A stretch of 64,000 nucleotides of DNA, from positions 1,093,893 through 1,157,892 of the forward strand of contig NZ_SRMF01000001.1 of assembly GCF_004768465.1 (NCBI RefSeq), given 5' to 3'. A program made the position numbers and the translations under genes. The stretch comes from Natronospirillum operosum. Its GTDB lineage: Bacteria > Pseudomonadota > Gammaproteobacteria > Pseudomonadales > Natronospirillaceae. A model generated the notes under the pieces. The model ran no database searches and had not been told where the DNA came from. It was given only the letters and a program-made list of their open reading frames with translations. Below, in pieces: positions 8,968-17,224 of this stretch. Position 1 is the first letter of the stretch, and the number at the start of each line of letters is the position of its first letter.

Positions 8968-9192
8968 ATGAAAGATAATGAACCACTAGGACTGGGATTC
9001 GGTCAGGTACCGTTTCCGCAGGGCAGGCGGACCCGCGAGCAGATTGAGGAAGATCACTTCATGGAATTCCACGGTTCGAACTATTGCCGCCTGTGCCACT
9101 GGATCATGAAGGTCATTCGGGCAAGCGGAAAAGCCTTCCGGGGAATGATGTGCAGACTTGATCACGCTTTGCGGCAGGAACGCTCGGAGTAG
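8968..9192 (+). CDS. Small hypothetical protein (74 aa)
   Basis: A good AGGAGA ribosome binding site 6 bases before the ATG supports translation. The 74-residue product is hydrophilic, has a GRRTREQIEEDHFMEFHGSN segment and a basic C-terminus, and no signal peptide or membrane helix. It contains CRLCH, which has the CxxCH spacing of a haem c site, but without an export signal this is more likely chance or a metal ligand pair. I do not recognise a family. It is divergent from the LysR gene and might be its target. Confidence 0.5.
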   Translation: MKDNEPLGLGFGQVPFPQGRRTREQIEEDHFMEFHGSNYCRLCHWIMKVIRASGKAFRGMMCRLDHALRQERSE

Positions 9193-9466
9193 TGAACCAG
9201 ATAGCATTCCCCGGAAACCACACTTGCAAATGGAGCGCTGAACGGCTAAATCTGGTGCCCTGTTCAAGGGCACCACCGCGACAAGGCGCGTCGACAACTG
9301 CACCGAAGGATTGGCAAGCCATTTCACCCGGCCGGGCGGTAGCGTGTCCGCCGCACAACCCTTCCTCATGCCCCTGTAGCAAGGCACGCGAGTGCCGACA
9401 AGGGGTCTGTCTGCACACACCTGTCAGCTAAGCCCCTTGCCGGCGCCATACATCAAGGAGAGTTCT
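9193..9466. other. Non-coding gap with two hairpins
   Basis: I see no supported gene in these 274 bases. Two structures stand out. TGGTGCCC at 9253-9260 pairs perfectly with GGGCACCA at 9268-9275. A second, at 9371-9405, has an inner GGCAC/GTGCC stem closed by a GCGA tetraloop and an outer CCCCT/AGGGG stem. Neither is followed by a T run. They may be terminators, an RNA leader of the downstream C39-like gene, or remnants. Confidence 0.4.
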
Positions 9467-9883
9467 GTGACCAATCCGGTGATTCAGGAAGAGACAACAG
9501 GATGCGGCATTGCATCGGTTGCCAACATTCTGGGCAAAACCTATTCGGAAATGAAGGCTATAGCAAATGCCATGGGCATCCATGCTGACGATCAGTCACT
9601 GTGGTCCGATACCCGGCATGTGAGGCAGATGCTTGCATGGGCCGGCATTGAGACATCCCCCACCGAAATTCCCTTCGCGTCATGGCGCGAGCTGCCTGAC
9701 CTGGCACTGCTGTCGATAAAGCACCATCAGGAGAACGGCAAAGACTTCTGGCACTGGGTTGTCTTCAAGCGTGCAGATGGGCAGGACCTTGTCCTGGATT
9801 CGGCAAGTTACCTGCCTTCCAATGTTCGCACCGATTTCAATGAAATGAAGCCAAGGTGGTACATTGAGGTCAAAGGTGCCTGA
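9467..9883 (+). CDS. C39-like cysteine peptidase fold protein
   Basis: From a GTG start at 9467, with AAGGAG six bases upstream, the product has 138 residues. It matches the stand-alone peptidase C39-like pattern: a catalytic Cys in TTGCGIASVANILGKTY, then about 80 residues later WHWVVFKRADGQDLVLDSAS with the His and Asp expected for the triad. A longer frame from 9392 lacks a ribosome binding site. C39 domains usually cleave double-glycine leader peptides as part of an ABC exporter; here no exporter or leader peptide gene is near, so the substrate is unknown. It lies in an islet of small accessory genes. Confidence 0.7.
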   Translation: MTNPVIQEETTGCGIASVANILGKTYSEMKAIANAMGIHADDQSLWSDTRHVRQMLAWAGIETSPTEIPFASWRELPDLALLSIKHHQENGKDFWHWVVFKRADGQDLVLDSASYLPSNVRTDFNEMKPRWYIEVKGA

Positions 9884-10240
9884 GAAGGCCTGTGTCAGCG
9901 TTCCCGTTGCCGGCAGCGGCCTCGACACTGAAGGCGTGGCCAATCACCCGGAAATAGCCTCGGCACTCAACAGTGCATTGGAAGAGCTTGTGCTTGTTAT
10001 CAACGAGACTTCTGGTGGTCAGCCGGATCTGACACGGAACTGAATGAAGTTGCAGAGAAGCTTCCGTTCATTGCCGCAGGGATTGCCCTGCATCAAGGCC
10101 ACCTGTCCGAGGCCAAAGCGTACTTGGAGCAATGCATCTATCAGAAACCCTTGGCCAAGTCGCGAACTATAGCCTTGGGGCAACAAGCATGGCCTGTGCA
10201 CCCCGGGCACGGCGACATCGCCCCCTGCCGCATACGTTGA
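9876..10240 (+). pseudogene. Probable frame-broken remnant of a small gene
   Basis: A reading frame from a GTG at 9876, overlapping the end of the C39-like gene, gives PEKACVSVPVAGSGL and continues to a stop at 10041. A second frame, open from about 10028 to a stop at 10240, reads ELNEVAEKLPFIAAGIALHQ and then LSEAKAYLEQCIY, a helical, protein-like sequence with no start of its own. One frameshift near 10025-10030 would join them into one protein of about 120 residues. I infer a decayed gene, or two tiny genes, or a sequencing error. Confidence 0.4.
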
Positions 10241-10270
10241 TATCTCAAAGCACAGCGATGGAATGTTGCC

Positions 10271-10561
10271 ATGTCATATTGGAACTATCGGGTTATCCGG
10301 AGATACCACGAAGAAAGTGAAACAGAGACCTTTCACATCCATGAGGTCTATTACAGCGACGACCATAACATCGAAGCCTGGACGGCGTCAGCCATTGCCC
10401 CAATGGGCGAAACACTTCCAGAGCTGCAGGAAGATATAGAGTTCATGGCAAAGGCCTTTGAAGGCCCTGTGCTGGTGGAGAAGTCAGAAAGCGGCAAGGA
10501 AATACTGGTGGAATTCGAGGAGGTCATTCATGAAGAGAAGCGCCAGAAAAGAAGATATTGA
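10271..10561 (+). CDS. Conserved hypothetical protein (96 aa)
   Basis: The product begins WNYRVIRRYHEESETETFHI and continues IHEVYYSDDHNIEAW. This belongs to a widespread type of small acidic protein of unknown function seen in many bacteria, in which a WNYRV start is followed by IHEVYY and a late PVL segment (here GPVLVEKS). No membrane segment or catalytic motif is visible. Its last 32 bases overlap the downstream acetyltransferase gene, so the two are probably translated together. The local base composition is more AT-rich than the flanking core genes. Confidence 0.65.
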   Translation: MSYWNYRVIRRYHEESETETFHIHEVYYSDDHNIEAWTASAIAPMGETLPELQEDIEFMAKAFEGPVLVEKSESGKEILVEFEEVIHEEKRQKRRY

Positions 10562-11009
10562 ATCAGTCTTCTCCATATATATGGATGAAGCGGTTAATCC
10601 ATATCTCGGCCATGATCCGATGAAAATGGACCAGTTTATTGGGGTCTATTCGCAGTTACTGAGTAGCAAAGCGTTCTACGTGTACGAAACGGACAACAGT
10701 ATCGCAGGCTTCTATAAAGCAGATCGGTATCCGGGCAGGGCCAGCCATGTGGCATACATAGGTACCTTCGCAGTGGCACCAAAGCATCACGGAACAGGTA
10801 TGGCGAAGGAAATGCTTGAAAATGAAATAACTGAACTGCGCAACCAAGGCATACTGCGGATTGAAATCATTGTGGAAAGCGACAACGAAAAAGCTGTTCG
10901 TTTCTACAAAAAGATGGGGTTTGAGTATGAAGGGACACTCCGCAAGTTTTACAAGCGCTCATCTTCACCCAACTATATTGATGATTACCTGATGGCCTTG
11001 GTGTTCTAG
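10530..11009 (+). CDS. GNAT-family N-acetyltransferase
   Basis: The ATG at 10530 follows GAGGAGG closely and gives a product of 159 residues. The GNAT fold is clear: VAYIGTFAVAPKHHGTGMAKE is beta 4 plus the acetyl-CoA pyrophosphate loop (R/Q-x-x-G-x-G/A, here KHHGTGMA), and IIVESDNEKAVRFYKKMGFE is the characteristic C-terminal motif. The acceptor substrate could be a small molecule or a protein N-terminus or lysine, and is not predictable. It overlaps the upstream small gene and belongs to the same AT-richer islet. Confidence 0.85.
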   Translation: MKRSARKEDIESVFSIYMDEAVNPYLGHDPMKMDQFIGVYSQLLSSKAFYVYETDNSIAGFYKADRYPGRASHVAYIGTFAVAPKHHGTGMAKEMLENEITELRNQGILRIEIIVESDNEKAVRFYKKMGFEYEGTLRKFYKRSSSPNYIDDYLMALVF

Positions 11010-11028
11010 ACATTATCCGGTTCCCTGT

Positions 11029-12228
11029 TCAGGTCGGCCGGTAAAGGTCGACCCGAGCCGCCAGGCCCCAGGAAGTGGCCGCTACCGCCAGGCTGGAAAG
11101 CCAGATACCCAGCGCCATGGGCGTGGCACTGCCGTTCATGGCCTGACCGAGCCACTGGCCGATAATGAACGCCCCCACCACCATGACGAATGCACTGAGG
11201 GCAGAGGCTGCGCCGGCCGCCTTGGGGAAGGGAATCATCACGCTGCTCTGAGCACAGGGCTGGTTGATACCATGACTGATCATGTAGAGATAGAACGGCA
11301 GCATGAGTGCAGCGAGGTTGTGCCAGCCTGCAAGCGCGAACAACGCCATCAGGGAGCCGCCGGTTATGGAAAGCAGACCACCCAACGCCACAGTGCGCTG
11401 TACCGAAAGTCTCAGCAGCAGACGCCGGCACAGCAGCGTACCGCCGATGTAGGCGATCGCCGTAGAGAACATGAGTACCCCGTAGGCGGCAGTACTCATG
11501 CCCAGATACTCGATAAACACGAAGGACGAGGAGGCCAGAAAGATAAACAGGCCACCGTAGCTTGCGGTCTGCAGCAGCGAGAAAGACCAGAAGGTGTGGT
11601 TGCCGAGTATGGTGGACCAGGTGCGCCAGAGCCTCGCAGGTCGCAGTGAATCATGATCCGGCGCGCGCAGGGTTTCGTCGATGCGCCAGGCAATAACAGC
11701 CAGAGTAATCGCACCCATGATGACCAGAAACAGCAGTGCCGCCCGCCAGCCCAGCCAGGCTGTGATCAGCCCTCCGATGGGGGTGCTGACACAGGCGGCC
11801 ACACCGAGCCCGGTCAGGGCCTGGCTCATGATGCGGGCGGCTTCCACCGGGTTATCATACAGGTCCCTGACCAGAGCGCGGGCGCACATGACGACCGCAC
11901 CCATGGCTGCGCCTTGTACGACCCGCCACATAATAAGCAGCTCCATGGAGGGGGCCAGCGCAGCGGCAATGGCAGCCAGAGTGTAGGCAGCCAGCCCGAC
12001 CAGCAGGATGGGGCGGCGTCCGTAGCGATCGGATACCGGCCCCCAGATCAGTTGCGAAGCCCCGAACGCCATCATCAGTGCCGACAGTGTCAGTTGCGAC
12101 TGGTTGAGGCTGGCTTCCAGGCTGCTGGTTATGAAAGGCAGCGCCGGCAGATACAGATCAGTCGTCAGTGGCTGCAAGCCCAGCAGCAAGGCGAGTATCA
12201 GTACCAGAAACCGGGGTGAAGCGGACAT
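11029..12228 (-). CDS. Bcr/CflA-type MFS drug exporter
   Basis: The 399-residue inner-membrane protein has twelve predicted helices of the major facilitator superfamily. DLYLPALPFI in helix 1 is the signature of the Bcr/CflA drug:H+ antiporters. The loop 2-3 motif GPVSDRYGRRPILL (GxxxDRxGRR) is intact. The ATG at 12228 has AGGAAA upstream; the frame extends 15 codons further without a better start. Bcr/CflA relatives export bicyclomycin, chloramphenicol or other amphiphiles; the substrate here is unassigned. It is convergent with the acetyltransferase gene. Confidence 0.87.
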   Translation of the reverse strand: MSASPRFLVLILALLLGLQPLTTDLYLPALPFITSSLEASLNQSQLTLSALMMAFGASQLIWGPVSDRYGRRPILLVGLAAYTLAAIAAALAPSMELLIMWRVVQGAAMGAVVMCARALVRDLYDNPVEAARIMSQALTGLGVAACVSTPIGGLITAWLGWRAALLFLVIMGAITLAVIAWRIDETLRAPDHDSLRPARLWRTWSTILGNHTFWSFSLLQTASYGGLFIFLASSSFVFIEYLGMSTAAYGVLMFSTAIAYIGGTLLCRRLLLRLSVQRTVALGGLLSITGGSLMALFALAGWHNLAALMLPFYLYMISHGINQPCAQSSVMIPFPKAAGAASALSAFVMVVGAFIIGQWLGQAMNGSATPMALGIWLSSLAVAATSWGLAARVDLYRPT

Positions 12229-12290
12229 GAAGATTTCCTGTGTCAAGATGCAGCCCAAAGAGGGCTGCCCCACTGTCTGTTGCCGGAAAC

Positions 12291-12318
12291 GAAAAAGGCA
12301 GCCGCTTGGCTGCCTTTT
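12291..12318 (-). terminator. Intrinsic terminator of the tRNA operon
   Basis: GGCAGCC (12297-12303) and GGCTGCC (12308-12314) form a 7-bp stem with a 4-base loop. On the minus strand it is followed by five T residues, which fits termination downstream of the two tRNAs. The plus-strand side also has four T residues. Confidence 0.75.
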
Positions 12319-12320
12319 CG

Positions 12321-12343
12321 AATTTGGATTGGGACGAGACTCA
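12321..12343 (-). repeat. Imperfect copy of the tRNA-Gly 3' end
   Basis: Read on the minus strand, this segment carries GAGTCTCGT and then TCCAAATT, both also present in the last part of tRNA-Gly plus its flank (12419-12438), with two bases missing between them. It lies about 80 bases beyond the tRNA. It looks like a partial duplication of the tRNA 3' end, perhaps a relic of a tRNA copy or of integration. Confidence 0.4.
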
Positions 12344-12421
12344 ACCGGCCGGCGCCCCGGTCGTGACCCCTTGGGGTCGCTATGATCAACGAAAACCGGT
12401 TCGAGACCGACTTTACTAATT

Positions 12422-12497
<76 letters not shown>

Positions 12498-12499
12498 AA

Positions 12500-12575
12500 T
12501 GGCGTCCCCTAGGGGACTCGAACCCCTGTTACCGCCGTGAAAGGGCGGTGTCCTAGGCCACTAGACGAAGGGGAC
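12500..12575 (-). tRNA. tRNA-Glu (TTC anticodon)
   Basis: The 76-base minus-strand sequence begins GTCCCCTTCGTCTAGTGG and ends GGGGACGCCA with the CCA encoded. The anticodon loop CCCTTTCAC gives TTC, and the T arm carries GGTTCGAGTCC. It is the first tRNA after the promoter and is separated from tRNA-Gly by two bases. Confidence 0.95.
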
Positions 12576-12596
12576 GCAACCCTTCAACGGCTGCGA

Positions 12597-12625
12597 AGTT
12601 TACGAGGCAGGCTGGCAGCTGTCAA
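12597..12625 (-). promoter_or_regulatory. Strong sigma70 promoter of the tRNA operon
   Basis: On the minus strand, a perfect TTGACA (12620-12625) is followed after exactly 17 bases by TAAACT (12597-12602), with transcription expected from about 12590, some 15 bases ahead of tRNA-Glu. It lies in the 72 bases between the end of lapB and the tRNAs. Confidence 0.8.
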
Positions 12626-12647
12626 TGGTTTTTCAGCATGAGATGAA

Positions 12648-13808
12648 TCAAATCAACAACTTACCTGATTTCTGATAGCGCATCGGCTGCAGGGTTTCCC
12701 AGCGCTCACATTGCGGGCAATGCCAGTAGTGAGCTGCCGACTCGAACCCGCAGTGGGAGCACTGGTAGCGATTCTGCTGCGCGAATGAGGCTTTCAGTTC
12801 CTCGCTCAGACGCTTCAGGTCTTCATCACCGGAGCAATGAGCCAGGTGGTCCAGTCGCCATGCCAGCGTGTCTTCATTCAGCGGCACACTTTCCACCAGT
12901 TGAATGCCCTGATCACTGAGACCGGACTCAAACAGCAGTTCACCCTGCAACAGGCGAACCTCCGGCTGATGGTTGTACTTCTGCAATGTATTCAGCAGTG
13001 TGCGCTGTTGTTCCGGATATTGCAGAACAGCGTTTCTGGCGATAGGCCGAAACAGGTCTATTCGGCTTTCCGGCTGTGTGAGATAGCTTTGTACCAGCCG
13101 ATTGAACTCGCGCCACCGCTGCTGCTGCATGGCCAGGCGCATCAACAGCAGCACGGGTCGCTGCGAGTCTTCCAGCACCTGAAGCGCCTGCCGCGCCATC
13201 ACCCGAGCTCGATCAGGCTGCCGGAGCAGCATTGTTTCGGCCTGCTCGCACAACATGTGCACGTGCTCCCAGCGCAGGTCACCCTGAGCCAGGCTGCGAT
13301 GGCTTTCAAACAGCTCTACCGCCTCTTCCCAGTCCTGCTCCTGCTGATAGATTTTCAGCAGCAGCCGCACGGCCTCTTCGGTCTGTTCGCCATTCTGCGC
13401 CACCAGAGAGCGCAGCAGGTCCTCTGCCCGGCCCAGTATGCCGGCCTGGAAAAAATCCCGTGCCAGCTCGAACTGGGCCCGCTGCATATTGCGCCAATGC
13501 AGGCCCGGCCGGCCGTAGAGAGACTGGTGGATATCGATTGCACCCTGGATGTCACCCTGGCGCCGATAGGTATCCGCCAGCTCCAGGCTTTCATCAAAAC
13601 CCAGTTTGCCGGCATGGAACTGTTCCTCCAGCACTCTTGTGGCGGGCGTTTCATGGGAACGGGGAAAAAGGCGACCTGCAGGCTGCTGTTCCGGCGGCTT
13701 CAGGTTCCTGCGCCAACGGGCTCGACTGCTCGCGGCCACATAACCGATCACCAGGCACAGGGCACAGAGCAGAAGGACCTGGGTCCACTGAAATAAGGGC
13801 ACGCTCAC
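12648..13808 (-). CDS. lapB: Lipopolysaccharide assembly protein LapB
   Basis: LapB (YciM) is an inner-membrane TPR protein that helps adjust lipopolysaccharide synthesis by guiding FtsH to LpxC. The 386-residue product has one N-terminal membrane helix (about 8-28), a long array of TPR helices, and a C-terminal rubredoxin-like metal knuckle CSHCGF...CPQC, all diagnostic for the family. The frame opens with a GTG at 13808, but the GTG at 13802 is better spaced from GAGG. It follows lapA, as in related bacteria, and ends the rpsA-ihfB-lapA-lapB series. Confidence 0.92.
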   Translation of the reverse strand: MSVPLFQWTQVLLLCALCLVIGYVAASSRARWRRNLKPPEQQPAGRLFPRSHETPATRVLEEQFHAGKLGFDESLELADTYRRQGDIQGAIDIHQSLYGRPGLHWRNMQRAQFELARDFFQAGILGRAEDLLRSLVAQNGEQTEEAVRLLLKIYQQEQDWEEAVELFESHRSLAQGDLRWEHVHMLCEQAETMLLRQPDRARVMARQALQVLEDSQRPVLLLMRLAMQQQRWREFNRLVQSYLTQPESRIDLFRPIARNAVLQYPEQQRTLLNTLQKYNHQPEVRLLQGELLFESGLSDQGIQLVESVPLNEDTLAWRLDHLAHCSGDEDLKRLSEELKASFAQQNRYQCSHCGFESAAHYWHCPQCERWETLQPMRYQKSGKLLI

Positions 13809-13834
13809 CTCAGACAGGTAATCACTGGGTTGTC

Positions 13835-14083
13835 TCAGCGCCGATCAAGCGCCTTGTTGAGTCGCTTGATCTCGCGCCGCAGGGCTCTTTGCCGGAGCCA
13901 TGCCAGCATACCACTGAGCAGGGCGCCCAGCGCAATGGCCAGCAACAGCCAGACAAAAAATGGCAATGCCGGCGTGGACAGACCCATAAAACTGAGTGGG
14001 ACCGGTGTCGTATTAGACAAGCCCAGGCCCAGACCTGCAAGCAGCAGGACCACCAGAGCCAGGGCACCAATGACAGATTTCAT
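13835..14083 (-). CDS. lapA: LapA domain membrane protein
   Basis: This 82-residue protein has two membrane helices and the short basic, coiled C-terminus typical of the LapA (DUF1049) family. The start MKSVIGALALVVLLLAGLGL is followed by VPLSFMGLSTPALPFFVWLL, as in other members. It is thought to work with LapB in lipopolysaccharide assembly. It starts 3 bases after ihfB stops and ends 26 bases before lapB, so the three genes form one transcript. Confidence 0.85.
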   Translation of the reverse strand: MKSVIGALALVVLLLAGLGLGLSNTTPVPLSFMGLSTPALPFFVWLLLAIALGALLSGMLAWLRQRALRREIKRLNKALDRR

Positions 14084-14086
14084 GAA

Positions 14087-14380
14087 TTACTCTTGGCTGA
14101 TGGACAGATTGACGGATTCACGCAGATCCTTGCCGGGTTTGAAATGGGGTACATACTTGCCGTCCAGCAACACGGCTTCACCGGTCTTGGGGTTGCGCCC
14201 CTGGCGGGCAGAGCGATAGTGCAGTGAGAAACTGCCGAAACCGCGTACCTCTATCCGTTCACCGTCGGAGAGCGCTTCTGCCATATGTTCCAAAATGGTC
14301 TTGATCGACAATTCCACATCCCGGGAAGAGAGGTGGGGTTGTCGTTCCGTAATGCGTTCAATCAGTTCCGATTTGGTCAT
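14087..14380 (-). CDS. ihfB: Integration host factor beta subunit
   Basis: IHF beta pairs with IHF alpha to bind and sharply bend DNA in replication, recombination and sigma54-dependent transcription. The 97-residue sequence starts [10 protein letters not shown] and contains the DNA-bending arm with GRNPKTGE followed by [12 protein letters not shown], matching the family end to end. I chose the ATG at 14380 because AGGAGG lies just before it; the open frame extends 10 codons upstream. It lies downstream of rpsA, the conserved gammaproteobacterial position. Confidence 0.95.
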   Translation of the reverse strand: MTKSELIERITERQPHLSSRDVELSIKTILEHMAEALSDGERIEVRGFGSFSLHYRSARQGRNPKTGEAVLLDGKYVPHFKPGKDLRESVNLSISQE

Positions 14381-14540
14381 CTCGCCTCCTGAAGCGGATG
14401 ATTCGGACACCCGGATTTCGGGGTCCGCCTAATCTGTGTACAGACTAATCGCTTCCCATGACAAACGCAACCTGTTCATTTGCAAGCAATTTTTTCGGAA
14501 TGGGCTGTTTTTCCGACCACCGGGAAAGAGCATCCATAAA

Positions 14541-14565
14541 AAAAGCCGGCATAAAGCCGGCTTTT
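14541..14565 (-). terminator. Intrinsic terminator after rpsA
   Basis: AAAAGCCGGC (14541-14550) pairs with GCCGGCTTTT (14556-14565) around a 5-base loop. T and A runs on both sides make it usable in either direction. It lies between rpsA and ihfB, so ihfB probably has its own promoter or depends on readthrough. Confidence 0.75.
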
Positions 14566-14589
14566 CCTGACAGGTAACGCGGCGCAGTT

Positions 14590-16272
14590 TTACTGCTCGC
14601 GGTCCTGCATTTTCTGCTTGATCAGATCACCGATAGTGGTCGGACCAGAGGCTTCCTGAGTCTTCTCTTTCAGCTCACGAACGGCCTGCTTCTCGTCGGC
14701 CATGTCCTTCTGCTTGATGGACAGACCCACAACACGGTTCTTGCGATCCACGTTGATGATCTTGGCTTCGACTTCTTCGCCTTCATTCAGTATGTTGCGT
14801 GCGTCTTCCACACGGTCACGGCTGATTTCGGAGGCTTTCAGTACCGCGGTAACATCTTCAGCCAGCTCGACCGTAGCGCTCTTGGCGTCCACTTCGATGA
14901 TCTTGCCGGTTACGATGCTGCCCTTGTCATTGATGGCCACGTACTCCGCGAACGGATCGCTTTCCATCTGCTTGATACCCAGGGAGATACGCTCACGCTC
15001 GGGATCAATGGACAGGATGACGGTTTCCAGCTCATCGCCTTTCTTGTACTTGCGTACAGCGTCTTCACCGGACTCGTGCCAACTGATGTCGGACAGGTGC
15101 ACCAGACCATCGATACCACCTTCCAGACCCAGGAAGATACCAAAGTCAGTGATGGACTTGATGGTGCCGCTGACGCGGTCGCCCTTGCTGTACTTCTGCG
15201 AGAAGGCTTCCCACGGATTGGTCTGAGTCTGCTTGATACCCAGAGAGATCCGGCGACGCTCTTCATCGATGTCCAGTACCATGACTTCAACATCATCACC
15301 GACCTGAACAACCTTGGACGGATGGATGTTCTTGTTGGTCCAGTCCATCTCGGAGACGTGAACCAGGCCTTCGACACCCTCTTCCAGCTCGGCAAAACAG
15401 CCGTAGTCGGTCAGGTTGGTCACCTTGGCAGTCACCACGGAGTCTTCCGGATAGCGGGCCTTGATGTCGACCCACGGATCTTCACCCAGTTGCTTCAGAC
15501 CCAGGGAGACACGGTTACGCTCACGATCGAACTTCAGTACCTTCACATCGATCTCGTCGCCGACGGCAACGATCTCGGACGGGTGCTTGATGCGCTTCCA
15601 GGCCATGTCGGTGATGTGCAGCAGGCCGTCAACGCCACCCAGATCAACGAAGGCACCGTAATCGGTGAGGTTCTTGACGATACCCTTGATGGTCTGACCT
15701 TCCTGCAGGTTGGCCAGCAGCTCTTCGCGTTCTTCGGCGTTGGCTGACTCGAGCACGGCCCGGCGGGATACCACAACGTTGTTACGCTTGCGGTCCAGCT
15801 TGATGACCTTGAATTCGAGTTCCTTGTGTTCCAGGTGCGTGGTGTCACGAACCGGACGTACGTCGACCAGTGAGCCCGGGAGGAACGCCCGAACAGTCTT
15901 GACGTCGACGGTAAAGCCACCCTTGACCTTGCCGTTGATCACACCCTTGACGACTTCGTCATCTTCATGGGCTTTTTCCAGGTCGATCCAGGCCTCGGCG
16001 CGCTTGGCCTTCTCGCGGGACAGGCGGGTTTCACCCCAGCCGTCTTCAACCGCATCCAGCGCTACCTTGACTTCGTCACCCACGTTGACTTCCAGATCAC
16101 CTTCTTCGTTGATGAACTGGTTGCGTGGCACAACACCTTCAGATTTGAGGCCTGCATGGATAGTGACCCAGTCATCGTCAATGGCGACTACAACGCCGGT
16201 AACGATGGAGCCAGGCACCATCTCAATAGTCTTCAAGCTCTCTTCAAAGAGTTCAGCAAAGCTTTCGCTCAT
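14590..16272 (-). CDS. rpsA: 30S ribosomal protein S1
   Basis: S1 is the largest ribosomal protein and brings mRNA to the 30S subunit. The 560-residue product has six S1 RNA-binding repeats. The first two are degenerate and bind the ribosome, and the later four show repeated GxVxxxTDYGxFV/IxLxxGxxGLVH patterns such as [20 protein letters not shown]. The length matches the family. It is preceded by a long leader and followed by a terminator. The region upstream of rpsA in E. coli carries translational autoregulation by S1. Confidence 0.96.
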   Translation of the reverse strand: MSESFAELFEESLKTIEMVPGSIVTGVVVAIDDDWVTIHAGLKSEGVVPRNQFINEEGDLEVNVGDEVKVALDAVEDGWGETRLSREKAKRAEAWIDLEKAHEDDEVVKGVINGKVKGGFTVDVKTVRAFLPGSLVDVRPVRDTTHLEHKELEFKVIKLDRKRNNVVVSRRAVLESANAEEREELLANLQEGQTIKGIVKNLTDYGAFVDLGGVDGLLHITDMAWKRIKHPSEIVAVGDEIDVKVLKFDRERNRVSLGLKQLGEDPWVDIKARYPEDSVVTAKVTNLTDYGCFAELEEGVEGLVHVSEMDWTNKNIHPSKVVQVGDDVEVMVLDIDEERRRISLGIKQTQTNPWEAFSQKYSKGDRVSGTIKSITDFGIFLGLEGGIDGLVHLSDISWHESGEDAVRKYKKGDELETVILSIDPERERISLGIKQMESDPFAEYVAINDKGSIVTGKIIEVDAKSATVELAEDVTAVLKASEISRDRVEDARNILNEGEEVEAKIINVDRKNRVVGLSIKQKDMADEKQAVRELKEKTQEASGPTTIGDLIKQKMQDREQ

Positions 16273-16434
16273 GTGTTATCAGTTCCTAATCGATCAACGG
16301 CTTGTCTATGCAAGCTTTTCCGCACGCCAGCTCGTCCGGGTCAATCCAACAAAGCACCGGTGCCTGCTCATTGCTGGATAAGAGCAGACAGGCACACCAA
16401 TTCCTCCCCTGCAGGAGAGAAGGGGCGTATTGTA
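16273..16434 (-). promoter_or_regulatory. rpsA promoter and structured mRNA leader
   Basis: A TACAAT minus 10-like box lies at 16429-16434 on the minus strand, with only a weak minus 35. The resulting leader of about 150 bases can form a hairpin in which TGCC/GGCA and TGCTC/GAGCA segments (16360-16393) pair. E. coli rpsA has a comparable structured leader bound by S1 protein. Its existence here is inferred from the length and folding. Confidence 0.4.
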
Positions 16435-16532
16435 CAGATTATGGGCAAGATTGAAAGGGGCTATCCGTTGCCTGAACGGTCACTGAAAACCAGGCCCTGT
16501 CGGCTGCAAACCAGCCAGTGCGTGCAGTTGTT

Positions 16533-17219
16533 TCAAAACAGGCCGCGGGCGCGCGCCTGCTCCATGATGGCTTCCAGCACGGCTTCCACATTCAGATGCG
16601 TGCTGTCGACGGTAATGGCGTCTGTAGCTGGTATCAACGGCGAGTCCTTGCGGTTGCGGTCACGCTCGTCACGGGCCTGCACATCGGCCAGCACGGCCTC
16701 GAAGTCGGCTTCGCCGCCACTCTCTCTCAACTGGGCCACACGCCGACGAGCACGCTCTTCGGCACTTGCGGTAAGGAATATTTTCAGCTCGGCATCCGGA
16801 AACACTACCGTGCCCATATCGCGCCCGTCGGCTACCAGCCCCGGCGCCACGCGGAAGGCGCGCTGGCGCTCGAGCAGCGCCTGGCGCACCTCGGTATGGG
16901 CCGCCACGCGGGATGCCGCACCGCCGGTCTCTTCCGTTCGCAGCACCCGGGTCACGTCATCGCCTTCCAGCAACACCTGGCCGCTGTCGGGATCAAAATG
17001 AATATCCAGGTGCGCGGCAACCAGAGCCACGTCTTCGGCACGATCAAGATCGATGCCGTGGCTCAGCGCCGACAGTGCGGCCAGACGATACAGCGCCCCG
17101 GAATCGAGAAAATGCCAGCCCAGGCGGCTGGCCATCAGTTGGCTGAGCGTCCCCTTGCCGGCCCCGCTGGGACCATCGATAGTCAGCACGGGTGCCTTGT
17201 CTTTTGCATGACCTGCCAT
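16533..17219 (-). CDS. cmk: Cytidylate kinase
   Basis: Cmk phosphorylates CMP and dCMP with ATP. The 228-residue product carries the P-loop GPSGAGKGT at about 17-25, DSGALYRLAA and VADGRDMGTVVFPDA, all diagnostic for the bacterial enzyme, followed by FLTASAEERARRR in the LID region. The N-terminal nine residues are a short extension. It begins 5 bases after tyrA ends and precedes rpsA, the conserved order. In Pseudomonas and E. coli aroA lies in front of cmk (fused to tyrA in some), and that gene is missing here. Confidence 0.95.
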   Translation of the reverse strand: MAGHAKDKAPVLTIDGPSGAGKGTLSQLMASRLGWHFLDSGALYRLAALSALSHGIDLDRAEDVALVAAHLDIHFDPDSGQVLLEGDDVTRVLRTEETGGAASRVAAHTEVRQALLERQRAFRVAPGLVADGRDMGTVVFPDAELKIFLTASAEERARRRVAQLRESGGEADFEAVLADVQARDERDRNRKDSPLIPATDAITVDSTHLNVEAVLEAIMEQARARGLF

Positions 17220-17224
17220 GGTAT

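Noticed and set aside
8968-9192. A CxxCH haem c motif in the 74-residue protein
   Set aside because: There is no signal peptide for export to the periplasm, where haem c is attached, so the motif is probably chance.
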